Shown here piece by piece: positions 6,603 to 14,131 of a stretch of DNA of 24,700 nt; positions within the stretch are counted from its first letter, which is position 1; the number at the start of each line of letters is the position of its first letter. The notes beneath the pieces are model-generated. The model saw only the letters and a program-made list of their open reading frames with translations, ran no database searches and had not been told where the DNA came from. This DNA comes from Dyella_B sp035277725. Its GTDB lineage: Bacteria > Pseudomonadota > Gammaproteobacteria > Xanthomonadales > Rhodanobacteraceae. A program made the translations under genes and the position numbers. Location of the stretch: assembly GCF_035277725.1 (NCBI RefSeq), contig NZ_DATEJY010000047.1, positions 1-24,700 of the forward strand, in the 5' to 3' direction.

Positions 6603-8435
6603 ATGTCCATCGAAAACCTGCGCAATATCGCCATCGTCGCCCACGTCGACCATGGCAAAACCACCCTCGTCGACCAGCTGCTGAAGCAGTCGGGCACCCT
6701 GTCCGAACGCACCGTGCTGGCCGAACGCGTGATGGACAGCAACGACCAGGAAAAAGAACGCGGCATCACCATCCTGGCCAAGAACACCGCCATCACCTGG
6801 CGTGAAAACCGCATCAACATCGTCGACACCCCAGGCCACGCCGACTTCGGCGGCGAGGTGGAGCGCGTGCTGTCGATGGTGGACACCGTGCTGATCCTGG
6901 TCGATGCGATGGACGGCCCGATGCCGCAGACCCGCTTCGTGACGCAGAAGGCGTTCGCGATGGGCTTCAAGCCGATCGTGGTGGTCAACAAGATCGACCG
7001 CCCGGGCGCCCGTCCGGAATGGGTGGTGGAGCAGGTGTGGGATCTGTTCGACCGCCTTGGCGCCACGCCGGAGCAGATGGAATTCCCGATCGTCTACGCC
7101 TCGGCGCTCAATGGCTACGCCTCGCTCGATCAGGACGTCCGCGAAGGCGACATGACCCCGCTGTACCAGGCCATCATGGATCACGCGCCGAAGCCGGAAG
7201 TGGATCCGGAAGGCCCGTTCCAGATGCGCATCAGCCAGCTCGACTACAACAACTTCGTCGGCGTCATCGGCATCGGCCGCATTCAGCGCGGCACGCTGAA
7301 GAAGAACATGCCGGTCGCGGTGATCGACCGCGAAGGCAAGAAGCGCCAGGGCAAGGTGCTGCAGGTGCTGGGCTTCCTTGGCCTTGAGCGCATCGAACAG
7401 GAAAGCGCCGAAGCGGGCGACATCGTCGCCATCTCCGGCATCCAGGAACTCACCATTTCCGACACCGTCTGCGCGTTGGACAAGCCCGAAGCGCTGCCGG
7501 CCCTGACCGTCGACGAGCCGACGATCAGCATGACCTTCCAGGTGAACAACTCGCCGTTCGCCGGCAATAAGGATCTTTCCGGTGGCAAGTTCCTTACCAG
7601 CCGCCAGCTGAAGGATCGCCTGGAGCGCGAGCAGGTACACAACGTAGCGCTGCGCGTGGAGCAAGGCTCCGACGCCGACAAGTTCCTGGTCTCCGGCCGC
7701 GGCGAACTGCATCTGTCGGTGCTGATTGAGAACATGCGCCGCGAAGGCTACGAACTGGCCGTGTCGCGTCCGGAAGTGATCATCAAGGAAATCGACGGCC
7801 AGAAGATGGAGCCGTTCGAGCAGCTGGTGGTCGACGTGGAGGAAATCCACCAGGGTCCGGTGATGGAGCGCCTCGGTGTGCGCAAGGGCCAGCTGAAGAA
7901 CATGGAGCCGGACGGCAAGGGTCGCGTGCGCCTGGAATACATGATCCCGGCGCGCGGCCTGATCGGCTTCCAGAACCAGTTCAAGACCCTCACCCAGGGT
8001 TCGGGCCTGCTGTTCCACGTGTTCGACCATTACGGTCCGAAGGAAGAAGGCCAGATCGCCAAGCGCCTCAACGGCGTGATGATCGCCAACGCCGGCGGCA
8101 CCACCCCGGCCTACTCGCTGGGGCCCCTGCAGGAACGCGGCAAGCTGTTCGCGGCCGAAGGCGACAACGTGTACGAAGGCCAGCTGGTCGGCATCCACGC
8201 CAAGGACAACGACCTCACCGTCAACGCGATCAAGCCCAAGCCGCTGACCAACATGCGCGCCTCGGGCAAGGACGACGCCATCCAGCTGACCCCGGCGACG
8301 AAGTTCTCGCTGGAACAGGCGCTCGACTTCATCGACGACGACGAGCTGGTGGAAGTGACGCCGAAGGAAATTCGTCTGCGCAAGAAGCACTTGACCGAGA
8401 ACGATCGTAAGAAGGCTTCGCGTAGCGCGGGTTGA
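6603..8435 (+). CDS. typA: Ribosome-associated translational GTPase TypA/BipA
   Basis: 610 aa, the normal length for BipA. The G domain shows G1 AHVDHGKT (residues 13-20), switch I with ERGITILAKNTAI, G3 DTPGHADFGGEVERVL and G4 NKID. EF-G-like domains follow, including SGRGELHLSVLIENMRREGYELAVSRPEV, and then the BipA-specific C-terminal domain. BipA binds the 70S ribosome and supports 50S assembly and growth under stress or low temperature. The ATG at 6603 gives the standard N-terminus MSIENLRNIAIVAHVDHGKT; the Shine-Dalgarno sequence is weak. The gene has its own -10 box upstream and an intrinsic terminator downstream, so it is likely monocistronic and independent of the sugar loci around it. 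Confidence 0.98.
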   Translation: MSIENLRNIAIVAHVDHGKTTLVDQLLKQSGTLSERTVLAERVMDSNDQEKERGITILAKNTAITWRENRINIVDTPGHADFGGEVERVLSMVDTVLILVDAMDGPMPQTRFVTQKAFAMGFKPIVVVNKIDRPGARPEWVVEQVWDLFDRLGATPEQMEFPIVYASALNGYASLDQDVREGDMTPLYQAIMDHAPKPEVDPEGPFQMRISQLDYNNFVGVIGIGRIQRGTLKKNMPVAVIDREGKKRQGKVLQVLGFLGLERIEQESAEAGDIVAISGIQELTISDTVCALDKPEALPALTVDEPTISMTFQVNNSPFAGNKDLSGGKFLTSRQLKDRLEREQVHNVALRVEQGSDADKFLVSGRGELHLSVLIENMRREGYELAVSRPEVIIKEIDGQKMEPFEQLVVDVEEIHQGPVMERLGVRKGQLKNMEPDGKGRVRLEYMIPARGLIGFQNQFKTLTQGSGLLFHVFDHYGPKEEGQIAKRLNGVMIANAGGTTPAYSLGPLQERGKLFAAEGDNVYEGQLVGIHAKDNDLTVNAIKPKPLTNMRASGKDDAIQLTPATKFSLEQALDFIDDDELVEVTPKEIRLRKKHLTENDRKKASRSAG

Positions 8436-8460
8436 TTGGCGTTTGCGCGTTGATAAGAAA

Positions 8461-8484
8461 GGTCGCCGCAAGGCGGCCTTTTTT
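8461..8484 (+). terminator. Intrinsic terminator of typA
   Basis: Seven-bp stem GGTCGCC / GGCGGCC (one G-U pair) closed by a GCAA tetraloop, followed by six T residues. It begins 25 bp after the typA stop. Confidence 0.9.
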
Positions 8485-8510
8485 ATGGGCTATATGACAT
8501 GCCAGCGTCC

Positions 8511-8584
8511 GTAGGTTGGGGTGCAAACCCCAACATTGTCATGCAAACATGCACAGTCATGTTGGGGTTTGCACCCCAACCTAC
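8511..8584. repeat. REP inverted pair, GTTGGGGT family with GCAA loop
   Basis: Both arms have GTAG plus the usual 8-bp stem, but the loop is GCAA instead of GCGA, keeping the GNRA form. The same base is changed in both arms, as expected if arms are copied together or co-evolve. It lies between the typA terminator and the porin gene. Confidence 0.92.
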
Positions 8585-8601
8585 GCCTATCATCCACGCC
8601 C

Positions 8602-9942
8602 ATGCCCCTGATACCAAAACGTCGTCAGCTTTTGTCCTGCCTGTTACTCGCGGCATTGCCGCTGTGCTCGCATGCCGACGACGCCCCGCTCTTCATCCCG
8701 CAATGGCTCGGCGCGCAATACACCTTCGTCGACCAGAACCAGTCGCGCGTGCACTCGCCCTACGCCGGCCCGCTCAGCCTGAAACCGGACGGCTCCACCG
8801 CACGTTCACACACTTTCGGCGCGTACTTCGGCGTCGCCCTGCCCTGGCACTTCCAGTACTACTGGGACGTGGAGATGTTCAAAGGCGAAGGCGTGAGCAA
8901 TGCCACCGGCATGGGTGGACTCACCAACGGCGACATCATCCGCTCCGGTGTTTCCAGCCTGGGCAAACGGCCCTACGTGGCACGCAACTATCTGCGCTGG
9001 GTGCTGCCATGGGGCGACGAAACCACTGAAGTGCAACGCGGCCAGGATCAATTGCCCGATCACGAAGCGGTAAAGCACATCGAGGTGAAAGTCGGCTTGA
9101 TGGCCGCCAACGACGACTTCGACAAAAACCGCTACGCCAACGCCACCCGCACGCAGTTCATGAACTGGTCGCTGTGGAACAACACCGCCTGGGATTTTGC
9201 CTCCGACACGCGCGGCTACACCGATGGCGTGATGATCGGCTGGACAATGAAAGGCTGGGCGCTGCGCTATGGCATCTATCGCATGCCGGTGGAAGCGAAC
9301 GGACAGGCGCTGGTGAAATCACTCAGCGCATCCAGCGGACAGCAGCTTGAATTGACGCTACAACCGAAACCCGATGGCTGGGCGCTGCGTCTGCTGGGTT
9401 ACTACAACAAGGGCAACTTCGGCTTTTACCAGCAAGCGATCGAGATCGCCCAACTCACCGGACAAACACCCGACATCCATGCCGATGACAAACCAGGGCG
9501 CCATAAATTCGGCTTCGGCATCAACGGCGAACTGCCGATCGCGGACAACGGCGACACCGGCTTTTTCATGCGTGCCGGCTGGAACGACGGCCATGCCGAA
9601 TCCTTCATCTTCACCGAGGTCGACCGTTTGCTCAGCGGCGGCTTTCAGTTATCCGGCGCGCACTGGCATCGTTCGGATGATCGGCTTGGCGTGGGCATCG
9701 CCATCGATGGGCTCTCGCGCGAGCATGCGCAATACCTGCAGATGGGCGGCAGCGGTTTTCTGCTTGGCGATGGCGGCTTGCGTTATGGACCGGAGCAGAT
9801 TGCCGAGGTGTATTACAGCATTGCGGTGATCGATCACCTTACCATCAGCCCCGATCTGCAGTTCATCCGCAACCCCGGCTACAACCGCGATCGCGGCCCC
9901 GCGCGATTTGCGGGCCTACGCGCACATGTTCAATTCCCGTAG
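8602..9942 (+). CDS. OprB-like carbohydrate porin
   Basis: 446 aa with signal peptide residues 1-25 (PLCSHA|DD). The mature part starts with an LGAQYTFVDQNQSRVHSPYAGPLSL segment and continues as alternating beta-strands with many aromatic girdle residues, as in carbohydrate-selective OprB porins. Clear family-like stretches are YYWDVEMFKGEG, LWNNTAWDFASDTRGYTDGVMIGW and AEVYYSIAVIDHLTISPDLQFIRNPGYNRDRGPA; the last is the typical OprB C-terminal region. The role would be passive diffusion of mono- or oligosaccharides across the outer membrane. It ends ...HVQFP rather than in a terminal Phe, because the stop TAG (9940-9942) belongs to the adjoining REP element. No clear Shine-Dalgarno sequence precedes the ATG. 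It converges with the GH35 gene. Confidence 0.85.
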   Translation: MPLIPKRRQLLSCLLLAALPLCSHADDAPLFIPQWLGAQYTFVDQNQSRVHSPYAGPLSLKPDGSTARSHTFGAYFGVALPWHFQYYWDVEMFKGEGVSNATGMGGLTNGDIIRSGVSSLGKRPYVARNYLRWVLPWGDETTEVQRGQDQLPDHEAVKHIEVKVGLMAANDDFDKNRYANATRTQFMNWSLWNNTAWDFASDTRGYTDGVMIGWTMKGWALRYGIYRMPVEANGQALVKSLSASSGQQLELTLQPKPDGWALRLLGYYNKGNFGFYQQAIEIAQLTGQTPDIHADDKPGRHKFGFGINGELPIADNGDTGFFMRAGWNDGHAESFIFTEVDRLLSGGFQLSGAHWHRSDDRLGVGIAIDGLSREHAQYLQMGGSGFLLGDGGLRYGPEQIAEVYYSIAVIDHLTISPDLQFIRNPGYNRDRGPARFAGLRAHVQFP

Positions 9943-10012
9943 GTTGGGGTGCGAACCCCAACATTCGGATCTATGCAGACATGGCCATGTTGGGGTTCGC
10001 ACCCCAACCTAC
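9939..10012. repeat. REP inverted pair between convergent genes, supplying both stop codons
   Basis: Canonical arms (GTAG, stem GTTGGGGT/ACCCCAAC, GCGA loop) in inverted orientation. The left TAG (9940-9942) stops the porin; the right arm read on the minus strand gives TAG (10009-10011) as the GH35 stop. The hairpins fill the whole intergenic gap. Confidence 0.95.
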
Positions 10013-11883
10013 GCCAGGTGATCGCTGCAACGAATCGCCGTCGGCATCACCTTGTGCATGTCGAACACCAGCACTTCATTGCGCCCGCGCCATAGCCACG
10101 GCCCCGGACAGAACAAGCGCTGCTGCGGCCCGATGCGCCAATAACGCCCCAGCAAATGGCCATTGATCCACACGTAGCCTTTGTCCCAATCGCTCATGTC
10201 GATATAGCAATCGCCAACCTTGTCGAGCGTAAACACGGCCTTGAAGAACATGCCCGGGCGCAAGCGTGACGGCGAATCCGCGCGCATCGGCGGCAAGCCG
10301 GCGATGTAAGCGTCGTCCAGCGGCAAGCTGTGCGCCTGCCAGCCATGCAGCTCCTCGCCATCCAGCGTGACCGCACCGACGATACCTTTGAAGTCGTACA
10401 TCGCCTGGCCATAACCCACGTGGCCGAAGCTGTCGACGAGAACGTCCACCACTGTGCCCGCTCCATTCGCCGGCGGTGGAATGTCCACGTAATTCTTTAC
10501 ATGCAAGCCAGGCTTGTTGACGCGCGACACATAGTCCAGATATTTGCCGTCACTGAAAATGGTGCCGTAGTCGCGCAAGCCTTCCATGTTGAGCATGCCG
10601 CCGTTGAGCAACGTCTTGCGATACACCACCATGCCCTGGTTCTGCGCAAACAACATTTCATTCGGATCGGGCTTCTTCACCATCCGCGACGGCAGCGGCA
10701 AGTTATCCCAGATCGATGCATAAGGCTGCGCGATCAATGGGGAAAAATGCGCCAGCGGCACCGGCGGCGGCAGCTCGGCCGGCGGATGCGGCAAGTGCGC
10801 GGCGATGGTTTTACGGAAAGCGTGGTAATCGCGCGTGGGATCGCCGCGTTCGTTGATCGGCGCGCCATAGTCGTAGCTGGTAATCACCGGCTCGAAATTG
10901 GCGTAGTCATTGCGCGCATTGGCGCCGGCCGTGAAACCGAAATTGGTGCCACCGTGCACCATGTACATATTGAAAGAACGGCCTTCCTCCATCAGCTTGC
11001 GCAGCGTCGGCAGATAGTTGCCGTGCTGGAACGTGAGGTCGCCCCAATGCGTCAGCCAGCCGGGATAGCCTTCGCTCATCCACACCGGCGCATCGCCGGC
11101 GATAAGCTGCGCCGCGGCGAAATCCGTATCGCCATCCAAACCCAGCGCCGCGCCGGGCACATAGGTACCGGCGTTCTGCAACTGGCCCAGGCCGTCGGCA
11201 ATCGAGAAGGGACCGTCGACGCCGTGCGCCTGCCACATCGTGCGCAAGCGCAGGAGATACTGCGCGTCGTGTCCAAAGGAGGCGTATTCGTTCTCGATCT
11301 GCACCATCAGGATCGGGCCGCCGTTCTTTGCCATCAACGGTGCAATTTTTGGCCCGATCGCATCCATGTAGCGCTGCACCGCCTGCATGTAGCGCGCATC
11401 GTCCTTGGTACGCACGCGAATGGACGGATCACGCAGCAGATAAGCCGGCAAGCCACCCAGATCCCACTCCGCGCACACGTAAGGACCGGGGCGCAAATAC
11501 ACCCACATGCCTTCTTCCTGGCACAGCTTGAGGAAACGCACGAAATCGCGATTCTCGGTGGTGAAATCGAACACGCCCGGTTCGCTTTCGAAGTAATTCC
11601 ACATCAGGCAGATCGCGATGGTGTTGAGGCCCATCGCCTTGGCCATGTGGATGCGGTGCCGCCAGTAGTCGTTGGGGATGCGCGCGGGGTGCATCTCGCC
11701 GCTGCGGATCTGGAACGGTGCGCCGTCGAGCAGGAATTGCTGGCGGCCGAGTTCGAAGCGACGGGGTTTGCCGTCAGGGGTGGGTTCAAAGGCAGGCTTG
11801 GCGGCAGCCTCCTCCGCAAGCACCGGCAGGGTTGTCGCCAACGGCGTCAGCAGGGCGAATCGGAGAAAATCGCGGCGTTGCAT
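10009..11883 (-). CDS. GH35 beta-galactosidase, exported with a twin-arginine signal
   Basis: 624 aa. The N-terminus MQRRDFLRFALL followed by a hydrophobic stretch looks like a Tat signal peptide (cleavage near residue 23), implying periplasmic or extracellular action after folding. The GH35 signature GGPILMVQIENEY (188-200) contains the acid/base Glu199. The nucleophile is probably Glu271 in MSEGYPGW. A C-terminal beta-sandwich region carries WDKGYVWINGHLLGRYW and GPWLWRGRNEVLVFD, typical of GH35 enzymes. It releases terminal beta-linked galactose (rarely other residues). The start is supported by GAGGGA upstream. It follows the clan GH-D gene on the same strand with a REP pair between. The stop is the TAG of the REP element shared with the porin. 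Confidence 0.95.
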   Translation of the reverse strand: MQRRDFLRFALLTPLATTLPVLAEEAAAKPAFEPTPDGKPRRFELGRQQFLLDGAPFQIRSGEMHPARIPNDYWRHRIHMAKAMGLNTIAICLMWNYFESEPGVFDFTTENRDFVRFLKLCQEEGMWVYLRPGPYVCAEWDLGGLPAYLLRDPSIRVRTKDDARYMQAVQRYMDAIGPKIAPLMAKNGGPILMVQIENEYASFGHDAQYLLRLRTMWQAHGVDGPFSIADGLGQLQNAGTYVPGAALGLDGDTDFAAAQLIAGDAPVWMSEGYPGWLTHWGDLTFQHGNYLPTLRKLMEEGRSFNMYMVHGGTNFGFTAGANARNDYANFEPVITSYDYGAPINERGDPTRDYHAFRKTIAAHLPHPPAELPPPVPLAHFSPLIAQPYASIWDNLPLPSRMVKKPDPNEMLFAQNQGMVVYRKTLLNGGMLNMEGLRDYGTIFSDGKYLDYVSRVNKPGLHVKNYVDIPPPANGAGTVVDVLVDSFGHVGYGQAMYDFKGIVGAVTLDGEELHGWQAHSLPLDDAYIAGLPPMRADSPSRLRPGMFFKAVFTLDKVGDCYIDMSDWDKGYVWINGHLLGRYWRIGPQQRLFCPGPWLWRGRNEVLVFDMHKVMPTAIRCSDHLA

Positions 11884-11946
11884 GAGTCCCTCGCTCAAGA
11901 TGGGGTTGGACACACCCCAACCCACACAGTGAGGCGGGAGGTTACC

Positions 11947-12020
11947 GTAGGTTGGGGTGCGAACCCCAACACAGCCATCCCTGTCGGCATATCGATGTTG
12001 GGGTTCGCACCCCAATCTAC
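11947..12020. repeat. REP inverted pair, GTTGGGGT family
   Basis: Left arm canonical; the right arm on the minus strand reads GTAG then ATTGGGGT, one change at the stem base. The right arm supplies the TAG stop (12017-12019) of the clan GH-D glycosidase. The pair lies 63 bp upstream of the GH35 start. Confidence 0.93.
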
Positions 12021-14023
12021 GGGGTCAGTTCAAGGGTCACTACTTCAAACGGCGCCAGCGTGATCGTGCTCACATGATCGGCATCCAGTTGCTTCGGCAC
12101 ATCGCCGCCGCTGTTCCACACATCGCGCACATGAAACCGGCGCGCCGCTGTCTTAGGCAATTCCAACTGCCGCTGCAGATCGATCACCGCCGTCTGCGGC
12201 CGTGCATCCGGATTGCGCAAGGTGATGATCGACTTGAGCGGCGACCACGCCGCCCAGCCATACACATCCAGCCGTCCCGGGTCGCCGCCGATCCAGTGCG
12301 AGTCGCGCAAAACGTCGGCATGGGCGCGTGACCACTTCGCCGCATCGGCCAGCACATCCCAATCGTCCTTGCTCAGCAAGGACGGGGTGATGTACATCTC
12401 CTGCAACTGCGTGCCGGTGGCGAAGTAGGAATGCACTTCGTTGGCAAAGTCATGCCCCGGATCGGTATTCAAGCGCTTGTTCATCTGCGCATAGATGATG
12501 CCGTGGAGCATCAGCGAGTTGAGCGGAAACAGCGGCCCCTGGATCACGACGTTCTCGTAGGTCTGCTGGTCGCGATAGGTGATCCACTGCTCGCGCTCCG
12601 TACCCACGCCGGCGTGCCAATCATCCTCGCCGCCGCGCCAGATCGAATCGGCATAGCGCAGCCAGAACGGCGAGGCCCACGTGCCGGTAGTGAGGTTGAT
12701 GAAGGTATCGGGCTTGTGGTCGCGGATGTCCTTGATCAACTCGATTGCCGCGGCAAAATCGCTGTCGAAGCGGCTGCCTGGAAACACGCTGTCCGCGTTG
12801 CCGGTGCCATCGAACTTGAACTGGTTGATGCCGTCTTCGTCGAGCAGCTTCATCACCACGTCGTGGAAGCGCTGGTAGTACTTGGGTCCTGATAGCGCCA
12901 AACCATCGTTGACGATCTCGTAGCCAGCCACCCTGCCGTTCTTTACCCGCTCTTCCTTGGGCGTGCTGTAGCCGCCCCACGGCGACAACCACATGCCGGG
13001 CGCAGCGCCGTATTTCGCGGCGGCGTCACGCAGCGGCGCAAAGCCATGCGGAAAATCCTTGCTGAAATCCCAGCTGCCGGAACGATCGTCCCAGCCGTCG
13101 TCGAACAAAAAAGAATCAAGCTTCACGCCACGCTTCACGGTCAGCTCTTCGCCAAAGGTGTTGATGCGATTCAGCGCTTCGGCTTCCGTATACGGCGTGA
13201 AATAACCGATGTCGTACCAGGAGTTGTAATGCAGGAAGGTACGGTACGGATGCGCCCGTTCGCGCTCTACGTAAGTGGCGAAGTCGCGTCGAAGCTGGCC
13301 CTCCCGCACCACGCCTACCACCGCGGCATAAGTAATCGACTGCCCTTTGCGCAACGGCAGGCTGCGCGCCATCGACAACAGCACGTGCTTGCCGCGCACC
13401 TCGCTATCGGACAGCGGATTCTCCATGCCCATGTACAGATTGCCCGCCACCACCGGCGAGCCCTTCACCACGCCATCCACTTCGGCGTGATCGATGCTGG
13501 AAGGCAACAGTGAAACGCTGGTAAGCGGTTCATCCTGCTTCAGCGCCGTGACGATCACTTCTTCGCGCAGATACGGCGAACCCTCGCGCTGGATCAGTTG
13601 CCATTGAATGCGGAAGCGATGTTCCGTATCGCCGAATACGGCGCGGACGACCTTGCCCGGAAGGCGATCGGCAAGCCTGGAAGCGTTCGCGTCGACGCGT
13701 AGATCCTGCTCCGACGGAGCTACCAGCAGTTGCATGGCGCTGGACTTGATGAATTGCTTGTTGGGCAGCGCCAGCGTGAAAAGCTCATCGACCTTCAGCA
13801 CCTGGCCGTTGTCACGGTCAGTGATGGTAATGGCGGAGAGCTTGCCGTCCGCAACATCCCAATGCACCCCGATGGCCGCATTGCCGAAGCTGGCATGACC
13901 GCTGGTGGCAGCGTAAGAGGGGGTGCCTGCGTTGAGGATGACCGCATCATTGGCGTGTACGAGCCCCACCCATACGCATAGCAAGCTCGCAACGAGCGCT
14001 TTTTTCAAGTGTGTTTGATACAT
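12017..14023 (-). CDS. Exported clan GH-D glycosidase (alpha-galactosidase / alpha-N-acetylgalactosaminidase-like)
   Basis: 668 aa with signal peptide residues 1-24 (VGLVHA|ND). Residues 40-250 form a beta-sandwich domain as in GH36-type enzymes. The TIM barrel begins at FLHYNSWYDIGYFTPYTEAEALNRI (263-287), continues with LDSFLFDDGWDD and MWLSPWGGY, and contains INQFKFDGTGN, whose Asp405 matches the clan GH-D nucleophile (KxD motif). Asp459 in YADS or Asp467/468 is the likely acid/base region. Relatives are often labelled enterotoxin in databases, a name with no enzymatic meaning. Retaining hydrolysis of an alpha-linked galactose or GalNAc is the expected chemistry; specificity cannot be fixed from sequence. 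The ATG at 14023 is supported by AAAGGG upstream and the signal peptide. It lies between a TonB receptor and the GH35 gene. Confidence 0.8.
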   Translation of the reverse strand: MYQTHLKKALVASLLCVWVGLVHANDAVILNAGTPSYAATSGHASFGNAAIGVHWDVADGKLSAITITDRDNGQVLKVDELFTLALPNKQFIKSSAMQLLVAPSEQDLRVDANASRLADRLPGKVVRAVFGDTEHRFRIQWQLIQREGSPYLREEVIVTALKQDEPLTSVSLLPSSIDHAEVDGVVKGSPVVAGNLYMGMENPLSDSEVRGKHVLLSMARSLPLRKGQSITYAAVVGVVREGQLRRDFATYVERERAHPYRTFLHYNSWYDIGYFTPYTEAEALNRINTFGEELTVKRGVKLDSFLFDDGWDDRSGSWDFSKDFPHGFAPLRDAAAKYGAAPGMWLSPWGGYSTPKEERVKNGRVAGYEIVNDGLALSGPKYYQRFHDVVMKLLDEDGINQFKFDGTGNADSVFPGSRFDSDFAAAIELIKDIRDHKPDTFINLTTGTWASPFWLRYADSIWRGGEDDWHAGVGTEREQWITYRDQQTYENVVIQGPLFPLNSLMLHGIIYAQMNKRLNTDPGHDFANEVHSYFATGTQLQEMYITPSLLSKDDWDVLADAAKWSRAHADVLRDSHWIGGDPGRLDVYGWAAWSPLKSIITLRNPDARPQTAVIDLQRQLELPKTAARRFHVRDVWNSGGDVPKQLDADHVSTITLAPFEVVTLELTP

Positions 14024-14054
14024 GCAAATGCCCTTTAAACGTAACGACCTGGTC

Positions 14055-14127
14055 GTAGGTTGGGGTGCGAACCCCAACATCGTCATGCACGGAAGATGGC
14101 GATGTTGGGGTTCGCACCCCAACCTAC
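14055..14127. repeat. REP inverted pair, GTTGGGGT family
   Basis: Both arms canonical with GCGA loops. It lies 4 bp past the TGA stop of the large TonB receptor (14132-14134) and 31 bp upstream of the clan GH-D start. Here the GTAG is not the stop codon. Confidence 0.93.
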
Positions 14128-14131
14128 GGGC

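Noticed and set aside
6417..8471. Long minus-strand open frame (684 codons) opposite typA
   Set aside because: It is the antisense of typA, whose GTPase motifs are unmistakable; the antisense product has no recognisable domain.
11884..12015. Upstream starts that add MGCEPQ...-type leaders to several genes (for example at 12015 and 14122)
   Set aside because: These leaders are translations of the REP elements; the downstream ATGs have Shine-Dalgarno sequences and begin signal peptides.
10330..12063. 577-codon plus-strand frame opposite the GH35 gene
   Set aside because: Shadow frame; the GH35 signature and catalytic residues are on the minus strand.
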